From an uncultured Eubacteriales bacterium (GTDB lineage Bacteria; Bacillota; Clostridia; Oscillospirales; Butyricicoccaceae): a stretch of DNA of 32,165 nucleotides. A model generated the notes under the pieces. The model saw only the letters and a list, made by a program, of their open reading frames with translations. It ran no database searches and had not been told where the DNA came from. The position numbers and the translations under genes were made by a program. This document shows positions 14,800 through 22,577 of the stretch, one piece after another. Where the stretch lies: NCBI GenBank assembly GCA_910586105.1, contig CAJUGU010000030.1, positions 1 through 32,165 on the forward strand. Reading direction: 5' to 3'. How positions within the stretch are numbered: position 1 is the first letter of the stretch; each line of letters opens with the position of its first letter.

Positions 14800-17351
14800 A
14801 TATCTTCCATAAGATCGCCCTGCAAGGGCTGCTCCGCAACCGCACGCGTACACTGGTCACGATCATTGGCGTCGTCCTGTCGGCGGCGCTGCTGACCGGG
14901 GTAATGAGCTTCGGCATTTCGCTGCTGGATTATATGGCGCGAGGCGCGGCGGAGGTACACGGCGGCTGGCACATTGCCTTTTTCGACGTGCCGGACAGCT
15001 TTGTGCAGGCGCGTAAGTCCGACGCGTCGGTGCTGGACGCCGCTACGACCGTAAACATCGGCTACGCGCCGTTTTCAGAGAGCGAGGATCCGGATAAACC
15101 GTATCTGTTCATTGCGGGCTACGACGAAAAAGCGTTCCAGACGCTGCCGGTCAACCTTCTGTCGGGCCGTCTGCCGGAAAACGACCGGGAGGTCGTCGTT
15201 TCCGGAGGCTTGCAGCTGACGAGCGGCGGCGAGATCCGGGAGGGCTGCGAGCTGACGCTTGAACTGGGCGACCGCACCCGCGACGGCCTGACCCTCAGTC
15301 AGCACGACCGGTACGACCCGGAAAACGAAACCTTCACGCCCCGCGAGACCCGTATCTATACGGTCGTCGGCTTCTGCCAGCGCCCGCAATACGAGCCGTC
15401 GCTGACGCCCGGCTTTACCCTGATCACCCGGATCGACCCCAACGGGGCGGACGGCAGCCGCAACGTCTTCGTAACGTTGAACGACCCGATCCGGATAAGC
15501 GCTTACGAGAAGGAGACGGAGGAGGGCTATGTATCCGCGCGGAACGACGATGTGCTCCGCTTCCGGGGGCTTTCGGACGACCGGATGTTCACGTCGCTGC
15601 TGCTGGCGGTCGGCGGCGTGGTCATTGCGATCATTATGATCGGTTCGATCTTCCTGATTCACAACGCGTTCAACATCTCGCTCAACGAGCGTACCCATCA
15701 GTTTGGTATCCTGCTTTCGGTCGGGGCGACCGAAAAGCAGCTCCGGGGCTCGGTGCTGTTCGAGGGGCTTTGCATTGGCGCCGCCGGAATCCCGGTCGGG
15801 ATGCTTCTGGGGCTGGCGGCGATCCGCGCGGTCATTGCCGCAGTCGCCCGGAATTTTCAAGGCATCCTGTACAGCAGCCCGCTGGCGCTGGTCGTTTCGC
15901 CTCCGGCGGTGGCGCTGGCGGCGGCGATCGCGTTGGTCACGATCCTGATTTCGGCATATATCCCGGCGAAAAAAGCCGCCGCCGTCCCGGTGATGGACTG
16001 CATCCGCCAGACCGGGGAGATCAAGGTGGAGGCGAAAGCGGTAAAGGTTTCCCGCTTTGCAGAGCGGGCGCTTGGTTTGGAAGCCATCCTTGCGCTGAAA
16101 AACTTCCGGCGCAATCGGAAGCGTTACCGCAGCATCGTGCTTTCGCTGGTACTGAGCGTGGTGCTGTTCGTTTCGACCAACGCCTTTGTGATCGATCTGC
16201 AACAGGCGTCGGAAGCCGCCGTCGTTTTTACGACGCTGGATCTCGCGCTGGCGATGCCGACGGTAGAGGACGACGAACTGGTTGCGTTGTTTGACCGGCT
16301 GAAGGAGGCGCAGGGGGTCGCCAGCGGCGATTATCAGGAGGTACGCCGGTACGTCTGCACCATCCCCGCGGAGGACTGCACGGACGAACTCCGGGCAGAG
16401 CTGGGCGAAGCGGACGCATACCCGCTGGATCTGCTGATCCAATTTCTGGACGACGATACCTGGCGGGAAAAGCTGGCGGAAGCAGGGCTGACCGAGGCGG
16501 ATCTGGACGGCGCGGAGCCGCGTCTGATCTGCACGGCAAAGATCCAAAATCTGGTCAACCGGGTGCTGATGCCAGAGGAATTCGTCGATATGTTCCGCGC
16601 CGGGACGCTCGACACGGAGATCGCGGCGAAGTATGGGGACGGGGAGCAGACGAAGGCCGTCGGCCTGACGTTTGTAAACCTTATAGGCCACGACAGTCCG
16701 ACCGTCGGCGAGGTCGAACAGACGCCCTACTTTTTTATTGCGCTGGCCCCGTGGTCGCAAAAGGCAGCGTTTGACGCGCTCGGCGCTCCGGCGGAGGGCA
16801 AGGGGATGACCTTCCGGTCGGATACCCCCTCCGGATCGGAGGCGGAAATGCTTGAAATGCTGCGGGAGACGCCTCCGACGGTCAGCTATACGTTCTGGAA
16901 CATGAGCAGAATGACCGAAAGCAACACGAACATGATCTTTATCGCGAATGTGTTCGCCTACACCTTTATCGTGATGGTATCGCTGATCGCGGTGGCAAAT
17001 GTCTTCAACACGATCTCGACCAATATCCGGCTGCGCAGGCGCGAGCTTGCGATGCTGCGGTCGGTCGGTATGTCGGAACGCAGTTTCCAGAAAATGATGA
17101 ATTTTGAATGCGCCTTTTACGGGTTGCAGACGCTGCTGTTTGGAGTTCCGCTCTCCATGCTGCTTTCGTGGCTGATTTACCGGGGGATGTACGCGGGCGG
17201 CGCGGACGCGATTGATTTCATCCTGCCTTGGGGCGCGATCGCGGTCAGCGCCGCCAGTGTGCTGCTGATCGTGTTCGTCACGATGCTGTACGCGGTCAGC
17301 AGCATCAAGCGGGAAAACATCATTGACGCCCTGCGCGACGATCTCGCATGA
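14796..17351 (+). CDS. FtsX-like ABC transporter permease
   Basis: An 851-aa membrane protein with two FtsX/MacB-type permease modules. TM1 lies near residues 22-44, followed by an extracytoplasmic domain of about 220 residues. A three-helix group lies at about 265-400 (AVGGVVIAIIMIGSIFLIHNAFNISL). Another helix near 447-467 starts the second half, followed by a second extracytoplasmic domain of about 250 residues and a final three-helix group at about 715-840. The cytoplasmic RTHQFGILLSVGATEKQL and RRRELAMLRSVGMSERSF elements are the paired coupling loops of this family. It is coupled to the ATPase gene by a 4-bp overlap and ends at a strong terminator. Substrate is unknown; the large extracytoplasmic loops are where specificity would reside. 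Confidence 0.93.
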   Translation: MNIFHKIALQGLLRNRTRTLVTIIGVVLSAALLTGVMSFGISLLDYMARGAAEVHGGWHIAFFDVPDSFVQARKSDASVLDAATTVNIGYAPFSESEDPDKPYLFIAGYDEKAFQTLPVNLLSGRLPENDREVVVSGGLQLTSGGEIREGCELTLELGDRTRDGLTLSQHDRYDPENETFTPRETRIYTVVGFCQRPQYEPSLTPGFTLITRIDPNGADGSRNVFVTLNDPIRISAYEKETEEGYVSARNDDVLRFRGLSDDRMFTSLLLAVGGVVIAIIMIGSIFLIHNAFNISLNERTHQFGILLSVGATEKQLRGSVLFEGLCIGAAGIPVGMLLGLAAIRAVIAAVARNFQGILYSSPLALVVSPPAVALAAAIALVTILISAYIPAKKAAAVPVMDCIRQTGEIKVEAKAVKVSRFAERALGLEAILALKNFRRNRKRYRSIVLSLVLSVVLFVSTNAFVIDLQQASEAAVVFTTLDLALAMPTVEDDELVALFDRLKEAQGVASGDYQEVRRYVCTIPAEDCTDELRAELGEADAYPLDLLIQFLDDDTWREKLAEAGLTEADLDGAEPRLICTAKIQNLVNRVLMPEEFVDMFRAGTLDTEIAAKYGDGEQTKAVGLTFVNLIGHDSPTVGEVEQTPYFFIALAPWSQKAAFDALGAPAEGKGMTFRSDTPSGSEAEMLEMLRETPPTVSYTFWNMSRMTESNTNMIFIANVFAYTFIVMVSLIAVANVFNTISTNIRLRRRELAMLRSVGMSERSFQKMMNFECAFYGLQTLLFGVPLSMLLSWLIYRGMYAGGADAIDFILPWGAIAVSAASVLLIVFVTMLYAVSSIKRENIIDALRDDLA

Positions 17352-17373
17352 TAAAAATTGTAAAAAAAGAATG

Positions 17374-17404
17374 CCCGGAGCAGGCGCGCCTGCTCCGGGT
17401 TTTT
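17374..17404. terminator. Strong bidirectional terminator
   Basis: CCCGGAGCAGGCG and its exact complement (17374-17399) are followed by TTTTT on the plus strand, and preceded by AAAAAAA (a U-tract on the minus strand). It separates the convergent ABC permease and low-complexity lipoprotein genes and should stop transcription both ways. Confidence 0.9.
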
Positions 17405-17406
17405 GA

Positions 17407-17853
17407 TCATCGGTTGTCGTTGCCGTCGAGAACGTCGTCGACCCCATCGCGGATACCGTCGCCGATATCGTCGATGCCGTCCTTCAGGTCGTCGCCAAGG
17501 TTGCCGTCGCCGTTCACGCCGTTCGTACCAACGCCGCCTGTACCGTTGCCGGTTGCGCCGTTCGTACCGTTGCCGGTCGCGCCGTCCATATCGTTGCCCG
17601 TGCCGTTTCCGGTGATATTTCCGTCAACGCCGTCGCCGGTACCGGTCCCGTTCATACCATCACCGGTCGCGCCGTTGGTGCCGGACAGGTCGCCGTTGCC
17701 AGCCGTGCCGTTGCCGACCGTACCGTTGCCGGTCGTATCATTGCCGTTGGCGTTCGGATCGGTGATATCCGCGCCCGTGTTCCGGTTGCCGCAGCCCGCC
17801 AGCAGCGCCGTGCAGAGCAGGAAGGCCAGCAGGATCGTCGTCAATTTTTTCAT
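17407..17853 (-). CDS. Gly/Asn/Thr-rich low-complexity lipoprotein
   Basis: A 148-aa lipoprotein with MKKLTTILLAFLLCTALLAGC (lipobox Cys 21). Residues 22-118 are almost entirely Gly, Asn, Thr, Asp and Ala in repeats such as TGNGT and GATGNGTNG. The C-terminal 30 residues change to a charged, heptad-like pattern (DDLKDGI-DDIGDGI-RDGVDDV), which could form an amphipathic helix. A longer frame is open upstream, but GGAGGGAATCCC and the signal peptide fix the start at 17853. The function is unknown; a flexible surface spacer carrying a terminal binding helix is one reading. It follows the Gx transporter gene by 61 bp and ends at the bidirectional terminator. Confidence 0.85.
   Translation of the reverse strand: MKKLTTILLAFLLCTALLAGCGNRNTGADITDPNANGNDTTGNGTVGNGTAGNGDLSGTNGATGDGMNGTGTGDGVDGNITGNGTGNDMDGATGNGTNGATGNGTGGVGTNGVNGDGNLGDDLKDGIDDIGDGIRDGVDDVLDGNDNR
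17530..17770. repeat. Imperfect short tandem repeats inside the lipoprotein gene
   Basis: Units related to GTACCGTTGCCGGTCGCGCC recur in the DNA encoding the TGNGT/GATGNG protein repeats, so the repetition is at nucleotide level as well as amino-acid level. Such tracts can expand or contract by slippage or recombination. Confidence 0.6.
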
Positions 17854-17914
17854 GGGATTCCCTCCTTCGTTTTTACGCATAGTATTTGAACGAAAAAGGG
17901 CGGTTATACAGCTC

Positions 17915-18421
17915 CTAAAATGAAATTTTTTCCAAATGTTCCAGCGCGGTACGGCAGACGACCCCGGTCGCCAGACCCATCGCGAGCGCGGAGAGCAGGA
18001 GCAGCGGCAGGTAGGCCGCGACATAGGCCGACCGCAGTACGAGCATCGCCGCGCCGATCTGGCCGATGTTGTGCGCCGCCGCCCCGGCAATGGAAATACC
18101 GACCAGCGAGAACCAGCGCCCGCGCAGCGGCAGCAGCAGCGCCATGACGGCGAGCGCGAGCAGCCCGCCGAACAACGCGAACAGGAACGAGGTCACGCTG
18201 CCCATGAACACCGACGCGAGCGTGACGCGCACCAGCAGGATCGCGGCGGCGTCGCGCCTGCGCAGGCGGGTGAGGGCGAACAGCGTGACGACGTTCGCCA
18301 GCCCGAGTTTGATGCCCGGGATGGGGATCGCGGCGGAAAGCGGGAACATCCGTTCGGCCAGCGACAGCACGAGCGCGAGCGCGGTCAGCAGCCCGCAAAG
18401 GGCGGTCCGTTTTGCGTTCAT
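17915..18421 (-). CDS. Gx transporter family protein (Hpre_diP_synt_I domain)
   Basis: A 168-aa polytopic membrane protein with about five hydrophobic segments, matching the family once annotated as heptaprenyl diphosphate synthase component I. The diagnostic N-terminus LCGLLTALALVLSLAERMFP, then IPGIKLGLANVVTLFAL and the GAAAHNIGQ motif are all present. The fold resembles small ECF-type S components, and the old enzyme name is doubtful. Its gene starts inside the stop codon of the NusG-II gene (18418-18421 overlap). Neighbouring NusG-II and ApbE genes form the trio often linked to Rnf-type or flavin-based extracellular electron transfer systems; this context is family knowledge and its role here is inference. 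Confidence 0.88.
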   Translation of the reverse strand: MNAKRTALCGLLTALALVLSLAERMFPLSAAIPIPGIKLGLANVVTLFALTRLRRRDAAAILLVRVTLASVFMGSVTSFLFALFGGLLALAVMALLLPLRGRWFSLVGISIAGAAAHNIGQIGAAMLVLRSAYVAAYLPLLLLSALAMGLATGVVCRTALEHLEKISF

Positions 18422-18816
18422 CGCGCCGCACCTCCCGCGATGATATCGACCTCGGGCTCGCCGCCGGTCAGGCGGACGATCACACGGTTGGGCAGGCAGA
18501 CTGCGGTCTGCCCGGCGCGGGTGAGCAGCCCGCTGCGCACGCAGACCTGATCGGGGCAGGTCGACTCGGAAAAGCAGACCGTTTGCCCGTCGATGCAGAT
18601 CTCATTGACGGCCGCGCCTTCGATCGTGAGGGTTTCGCGAAGGCCGTCGGCCAGCGCGACGCGCTTTATGAGGACGTCGTCCTGATAAATTTCGGCGTAG
18701 ACCGTCCCGCCCGTCCGGGGGAGGAAGCAGAGGGCGACGCCGCCCGCGATCAACAGCACCAGCGCGACGATCGCCAGATCGCCGGGGCGCAGCCGCAGGC
18801 TACGGAGCCAGGACAT
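18418..18816 (-). CDS. NusG domain II-containing membrane-anchored protein
   Basis: A 132-aa protein with a short cytoplasmic N-terminus, one transmembrane helix (about residues 13-33) and an extracytoplasmic NusG domain II (about 38-130). The domain shows the typical CPDQVCVRSG (87-96) followed by CLPNRVIV; the two cysteines of that motif may form a disulfide. The start at 18816 is preferred over an upstream frame because GGAGGCCGGTT precedes it and the membrane helix then has normal placement. It overlaps the ApbE gene by 17 bp and the Gx transporter gene by 4 bp, so the three are one translationally coupled operon. The family occurs beside ApbE and redox-linked membrane genes; its molecular role is not established. 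Confidence 0.9.
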   Translation of the reverse strand: MSWLRSLRLRPGDLAIVALVLLIAGGVALCFLPRTGGTVYAEIYQDDVLIKRVALADGLRETLTIEGAAVNEICIDGQTVCFSESTCPDQVCVRSGLLTRAGQTAVCLPNRVIVRLTGGEPEVDIIAGGAAR

Positions 18817-19822
18817 AACCGGCCTCCTCCCCGCGGAAGGTGAAGCAGCCACGCAGCCCTTCGGTCACGTAAATCTGTTTTGACTCCGTGATGAACACCG
18901 CGTCCAATCCGTTTTCGGCGCAGTAACGCAGCCCGTCCTCAAGCCCGAGTACGAACAAGGTCGTCGACCGCGCGTCGGCGAGCGTCGAGCTTCCGTTCAC
19001 GACGGTGACGCTCCGCAGCCCGGAACGGGCGGGCGCGCCGGTCGCCGGGTTGATCACATGATGGTACCGGACGCCGTCCTGTATGAAATACCGTTCATAA
19101 TCCCCGGTCGTTACCACAGAGGTATCCCGCACGTCGAGGGTCGCCACATAGCTGCCGGGGTCGTCGGGGTCGGCGATCCCGATGCTCCAGGCGGAGCCGT
19201 CCGGCTTGCCGCCCAACGCGTAGATGTTGCCGCCCAAATAAACCAGGGCGTTTTCGACGCCGTTTTGCACCAGCGCCTGCACGCAGCGGTCGGCGGCGAT
19301 GCCTTTGCCGACCGCTCCGAGGTCGAGCCGCGCGCCGTTCAGCAGCTGCGCCTGCCCGTCCGCCGGGAAGGTCAGGTTTTCGCTCGAAACGGTCGCAAGC
19401 GCGGCGTCGATCTCGTCCTGCGGCGGGATGCGGCTGGCTTCGGTGTTGATCCCCCAAAGGTCGCCGACCGCGCAGATGGTCACGTCGAATACGCCCGGCA
19501 CGGTCAGCTCTTTGGCCTGCCGCAGGATGGCAAGGGTATCCGCAGGGAGCTCGACGGCGGCGCCGCCCGCAGCGTTCAGCCGCGCTACGCCGGCGGTCTC
19601 CCGGGTGCGGGAGATCTGGCCTTCCAGCTCAAAAACGGCGCGTTCGGCCGCCGTGACCGCTTCTTCGGGGTTCCGGTCATAGGTGCGGATCGACATATAG
19701 GTGTCCATTGCGAAAAAACCGGCCTCATATTCCTTCGGCGCGCCGCAGCCCGCGCAGAGCAGGAGCAGCGCCAGCAGGGGAAAGGCCCGCTTTCCCGGTG
19801 AAGATAAATGCATTTTCATCAT
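18800..19822 (-). CDS. apbE: FAD:protein FMN transferase (ApbE family) lipoprotein
   Basis: A 340-aa enzyme that transfers FMN from FAD to Thr/Ser of target proteins outside the membrane. The lipobox LLCAGC (Cys 26) shows a surface-anchored form. Family motifs are FAMDTYMSI (38-45), DLGAVGKGIAADR (167-179), LVYLGGNIYALG, HHVINPATG (254-262) and LADARSTTLFVLG (281-293), which supplies metal and FAD contacts. The start at 19822 is set by GGAGGGATACTAC. It leads an operon with NusG-II and Gx transporter genes and has its own promoter. No FMN-binding (Rnf G/NqrC-like) acceptor protein is encoded in this window, so its target is elsewhere in the genome. Confidence 0.95.
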   Translation of the reverse strand: MMKMHLSSPGKRAFPLLALLLLCAGCGAPKEYEAGFFAMDTYMSIRTYDRNPEEAVTAAERAVFELEGQISRTRETAGVARLNAAGGAAVELPADTLAILRQAKELTVPGVFDVTICAVGDLWGINTEASRIPPQDEIDAALATVSSENLTFPADGQAQLLNGARLDLGAVGKGIAADRCVQALVQNGVENALVYLGGNIYALGGKPDGSAWSIGIADPDDPGSYVATLDVRDTSVVTTGDYERYFIQDGVRYHHVINPATGAPARSGLRSVTVVNGSSTLADARSTTLFVLGLEDGLRYCAENGLDAVFITESKQIYVTEGLRGCFTFRGEEAGYVLAP

Positions 19823-19846
19823 GTAGTATCCCTCCGACTGGACACT

Positions 19847-19885
19847 ATTATATAAGAGGATCCACGGTTTTTCAACCGTGGATCC
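19847..19885 (-). promoter_or_regulatory. apbE promoter embedded in a hairpin
   Basis: On the minus strand TTGAAA (19870-19875), a 17-bp spacer and TATAAT (19847-19852) form a strong promoter. The -35 box is the loop of a perfect GGATCCACGG/CCGTGGATCC-containing stem (19858-19885) that follows the upstream small-membrane-protein gene. The same DNA may therefore end one transcript and start the next. Confidence 0.7.
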
Positions 19886-19936
19886 GAAAAAACACAAAAT
19901 ACTGCCTGTCGGAAGGGACGCGCCGCCCCCGCAGAT

Positions 19937-20143
19937 TTATCGGTTGAGCGCCTTATGGATCAGCACAATGGGGATCAGCAGCCAGCCCAGCAGGCTTGCC
20001 GCGATGAATTTCATCAGCGCCATCTGCATGAAGCCCCGCATGTTCATGAAGAAGGTCAGACCGACCATATTTTGCAGATAATTGATGCAGCGCCAGGAAA
20101 TGAACACGTAAATCAGGAACAGTATGGCTAAAAAGTTATCCAT
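19937..20143 (-). CDS. Small membrane protein of unknown function
   Basis: A 68-aa protein with two hydrophobic segments: residues about 3-18 (FLAILFLIYVFISW) and 43-62 (AASLLGWLLIPIVLIHKAL). A Met/Phe-rich loop lies between them. AAAGGGGGTG immediately upstream is a strong ribosome binding site and decides the start, which overlaps the stop codon region of the CFI-box gene by 8 bp. Co-expression with the CFI-box protein is therefore likely, and a membrane partner or anchor for it is possible. No family is recognised. Confidence 0.7.
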   Translation of the reverse strand: MDNFLAILFLIYVFISWRCINYLQNMVGLTFFMNMRGFMQMALMKFIAASLLGWLLIPIVLIHKALNR

Positions 20144-20876
20144 TGTTACACCCCCTTTCGGCTGCGGCTTCAGCCGCAGCCATAAGCTCGTCATAGGGGG
20201 TATCGGCATAGCCCTGGGCTTGCAGCCGCCGGACAAATGCATCCAGTGGACGGCGGAACAGCCTGCCAAACCATTCCCGTTCCCCGAACCGCTCGACTAG
20301 CGCAGGGCTGGCGGCATAATAAGCGCGGATGAACAGCCTGCCCCAGAGACGGTTTGCCAGCCGGAGGTCGCGATAGCGCCGCAGCATCCAGACCTGCGGG
20401 CAGTCGTAGGAACCGTAAACCGCGGTGGCGATGTAGCATCCGCCTTTGCTGAGGGTAAACCCGCATTGCTCCAATTCGCTGTTGAATTCCGAAATGAGAT
20501 CGGCCTTCCGCGCGATGTACTCCGATTTAAAACGGTCGTTCTGTTCGATACCGGTGTCAAGGTATTGGGTCAACACCTCATAGACCGGCGCAAGATCCCT
20601 TGGGGCGAGCGTTTTTTTGCCGCCGACCTCCTTTTGAAATATGCCTGCGTTGAGCTTACAAAGATAATGGAAATGGTAATAGTCAGACATCCGGGTGTAG
20701 AAGTCCAGTTCTTCCTCGGAAGCGTCGGTGATCACGTCGAACGCTTCGAGATAAAGGTCTACGATCTCGGAATCTTCGTCGAGCAAGTCCATGTTGCCGG
20801 ACGCATGGACTTTTTGAAAGAACTGGTCGGCCGCGTCGTCGGCCTTTTCCATCCGTTTTACATATTCTCGATTCAT
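20136..20876 (-). CDS. CFI-box C-terminal domain protein
   Basis: A 246-aa protein. The N-terminal 140 residues are mostly charged helices (KADDAADQFFQKVH, EIVDLYLEAFDVITDASEEELDFYTRMSDYYHFHYL) without recognised domain. Residues about 145-218 match the CFI-box-CTERM module: GGCYIATAVYGSYDCPQVWMLRRYRD, then RLFIRAYYAASPALVERFGEREWF. This module ends many otherwise unrelated bacterial proteins and its function is not established; the CYIATAVYGS segment with two conserved Cys is its hallmark. There is no signal peptide. GGAAGG precedes the start. The gene lies downstream of a Ser/Thr kinase, separated by a terminator, and overlaps a small membrane protein gene. Confidence 0.85.
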   Translation of the reverse strand: MNREYVKRMEKADDAADQFFQKVHASGNMDLLDEDSEIVDLYLEAFDVITDASEEELDFYTRMSDYYHFHYLCKLNAGIFQKEVGGKKTLAPRDLAPVYEVLTQYLDTGIEQNDRFKSEYIARKADLISEFNSELEQCGFTLSKGGCYIATAVYGSYDCPQVWMLRRYRDLRLANRLWGRLFIRAYYAASPALVERFGEREWFGRLFRRPLDAFVRRLQAQGYADTPYDELMAAAEAAAERGCNNG

Positions 20877-20909
20877 CGATAACCTTCCTTTCAGCGCGTG
20901 GAGGCGCGC

Positions 20910-20942
20910 AAAAATACTCCCACCTGCTATTATAGGTGGGAG
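20910..20942 (-). terminator. Intrinsic terminator of the kinase gene
   Basis: CTCCCACCT/AGGTGGGAG (20917-20925 and 20934-20942) forms a 9-bp stem followed on the minus strand by TATTTTTG. It lies 40 bases after the kinase stop codon. TATAAT is present in the loop on the minus strand (20929-20934) and might serve the CFI-box gene, but no good -35 box accompanies it. Confidence 0.75.
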
Positions 20943-20981
20943 CCGGTTGGTTTTGGTATGCTGTCAGCAGACTTTTCCAAA

Positions 20982-22493
20982 TTATTCAGGAGGATCGAGG
21001 GGATACCAGGGGCTGAGACATTCCTCCGGGACGGGGTTGCGCAGCAGGAACGACCGGTATTCATTGGGCCGCGAGGAATACACCTCGACCGCGAAACGGT
21101 AGGGGCCGCTTTCTTCCGGTGCGGGCAGCCTGCTGAGCTCGATACCGTTATGTCCGATGGAGGTGATCTGCGCTTTCGACCAGATGTTGTTTAGGATGAT
21201 GCTGCCGGAAGCGTCGAAAACGATCACGTTAAAGCTGTCCTGGTCGGCATAGTCGTCCAGATTCTCCCAGGTTGCGTAGCGGCTGATAATAGGGCCGCCG
21301 GGCTTGTTGAATTGGAGCTCCGTCCATGCAAGTCCGGACGGCTCGGGCAGGACCGGGGCGGCTTCGCCTGTGAAATGGAACGCGTCCGAGACGGCGAATG
21401 AGCTATCGGTATATTGCACGCCGTCCCCGACGGCGGCCGCCGCAAAATAATGAAACCCGTTTTCCGAAAGGTGTGCCGACAGGTTCACCTGATATTCGCC
21501 GGAGGCGGCGCGCAACGCCCAATTCCCCTGTGATAAGCCGCTGACAATGGGGAAGTCGTTTTCGAGATCGGGCGGCTCGGCGGTATCCTTCCGGAATACC
21601 AGGAAACGGTACCGCAGCTCGCCATTGGAGCCGGATTCGGGCACGTTGTCCCAGACGGCGATCCCGGTTTCACCGTCCCAATGGGGCCTGCCCGGCATAG
21701 GCAGGACCGCGGGGGCGGGCTCGCCGCTTTCGGCTTCCGGAAGCGGTGCGGGCTGGGGAAGGGCGGCGGGCAGCGCCTGCCGCAGCAGAAGGCCGCCGCA
21801 GACGACGGCCAGCAGCGCGCCGCCGGCAGAAAGCAGGCGGTACCGGCGGGAGAACGCCCGCTGCACCTGCTCCACGGATTGATACCGTTTGTCCGGATCG
21901 AGCGCGGTGCATTTCCGCAGGATCTTTTGATAGGAAGGCTTGCGCGCGCGGCTGCCCAAAAGCTGTTCCAGCGTAACGCCCAGGGCGTAAATATCCGACC
22001 GCGCGTCGGTCTGCGCAAAGCCGTACTGTTCGGGCGGCGCATAGCCGCGGGTGCCCAGCAACGTGGTATCCTGCGCGATGTTCTCCTTTTGCAGGCGGGC
22101 CGCGTCAAAGTCGATCAGGCGCAGCCGCCCGTCCTTGGCGAGGAGCAGGTTGGAGGGTTTGATATCGCGGTGTACGATGCCTTTCCCATGTAGGAACCCC
22201 AGTACGGAACAAAGCTCCCGGACGATCGCGTGCAGCTGCCGGTCGGAAAGGGCCGCGCTGTCTGGCGCGGCGCCCTCGATGTATTCTTCGACGACGGTCG
22301 TCGACTCGTCGGACTCGCGGACTTCGTACAGCTGCGGAAGACCGGGGTGCCGGCAATCCTTCAGGACGGCGTAAACGGGGTGCCGCCCTCTCAGCACTTT
22401 TTCGATCAGGAGACGGCCGCTGTCCGCCTCGCGTACCAGCCGCACGGTGCTTTTTTGGCCCTGCCGGATCAGCTTGACCAGTTGGTATTCCAT
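20982..22493 (-). CDS. Membrane-anchored Ser/Thr protein kinase with extracytoplasmic region
   Basis: A 503-aa Hanks-type kinase. The catalytic domain (about residues 4-215) has the ATP-binding Lys in LLIEKVL (about residue 32), the catalytic loop IVHRDIKPSN with Asp 110, and DFD in place of the usual DFG (128-130). The APE-type motif YAPPEQ follows, then DIYALGVTLEQLL. A Pro/Ala-rich linker follows one membrane helix (about 221-240), and about 260 extracytoplasmic residues follow. These are not PASTA repeats; they contain two beta-rich blocks with WDNVPESGSNGELRYRF and WENLDDYADQDSFNVIVFD, suggestive of fibronectin-like folds. The start at 22493 is preferred to a TTG frame upstream because of AAGGATGTGGATACC. 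It is divergent from an XRE-like gene that may be its substrate or regulator. Confidence 0.9.
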   Translation of the reverse strand: MEYQLVKLIRQGQKSTVRLVREADSGRLLIEKVLRGRHPVYAVLKDCRHPGLPQLYEVRESDESTTVVEEYIEGAAPDSAALSDRQLHAIVRELCSVLGFLHGKGIVHRDIKPSNLLLAKDGRLRLIDFDAARLQKENIAQDTTLLGTRGYAPPEQYGFAQTDARSDIYALGVTLEQLLGSRARKPSYQKILRKCTALDPDKRYQSVEQVQRAFSRRYRLLSAGGALLAVVCGGLLLRQALPAALPQPAPLPEAESGEPAPAVLPMPGRPHWDGETGIAVWDNVPESGSNGELRYRFLVFRKDTAEPPDLENDFPIVSGLSQGNWALRAASGEYQVNLSAHLSENGFHYFAAAAVGDGVQYTDSSFAVSDAFHFTGEAAPVLPEPSGLAWTELQFNKPGGPIISRYATWENLDDYADQDSFNVIVFDASGSIILNNIWSKAQITSIGHNGIELSRLPAPEESGPYRFAVEVYSSRPNEYRSFLLRNPVPEECLSPWYPLDPPE

Positions 22494-22519
22494 GGTATCC
22501 ACATCCTTTGTCAAAATGC

Positions 22520-22548
22520 TTGCCGCGTCCCGGCCGCTCTGATATAAT
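22520..22548 (+). promoter_or_regulatory. Promoter of the XRE-like gene
   Basis: TTGCCG (22520-22525), a 17-bp spacer and TATAAT (22543-22548) read toward the gene at 22578. The -10 lies in TATAATTATA (22543-22552), which is its own reverse complement and also supplies the -10 of the opposing kinase promoter. Confidence 0.65.
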
Positions 22549-22576
22549 TATAACAGAATCGACAAGGGGGATGCAA
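22547..22576 (-). promoter_or_regulatory. Promoter of the Ser/Thr kinase gene
   Basis: On the minus strand TTGCAT (22571-22576), an 18-bp spacer and TATAAT (22547-22552) read toward the kinase. It overlaps the divergent promoter, so RNA polymerase probably cannot occupy both at once. Confidence 0.5.
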
Positions 22577-22577
22577 G

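Noticed and set aside
15075..17447. A 790-codon open frame on the minus strand, antisense to the ABC permease.
   Set aside because: It is a GC-rich shadow of a well-supported permease gene, rich in Arg/Gln/Asp/His with no membrane or domain pattern and no ribosome site.
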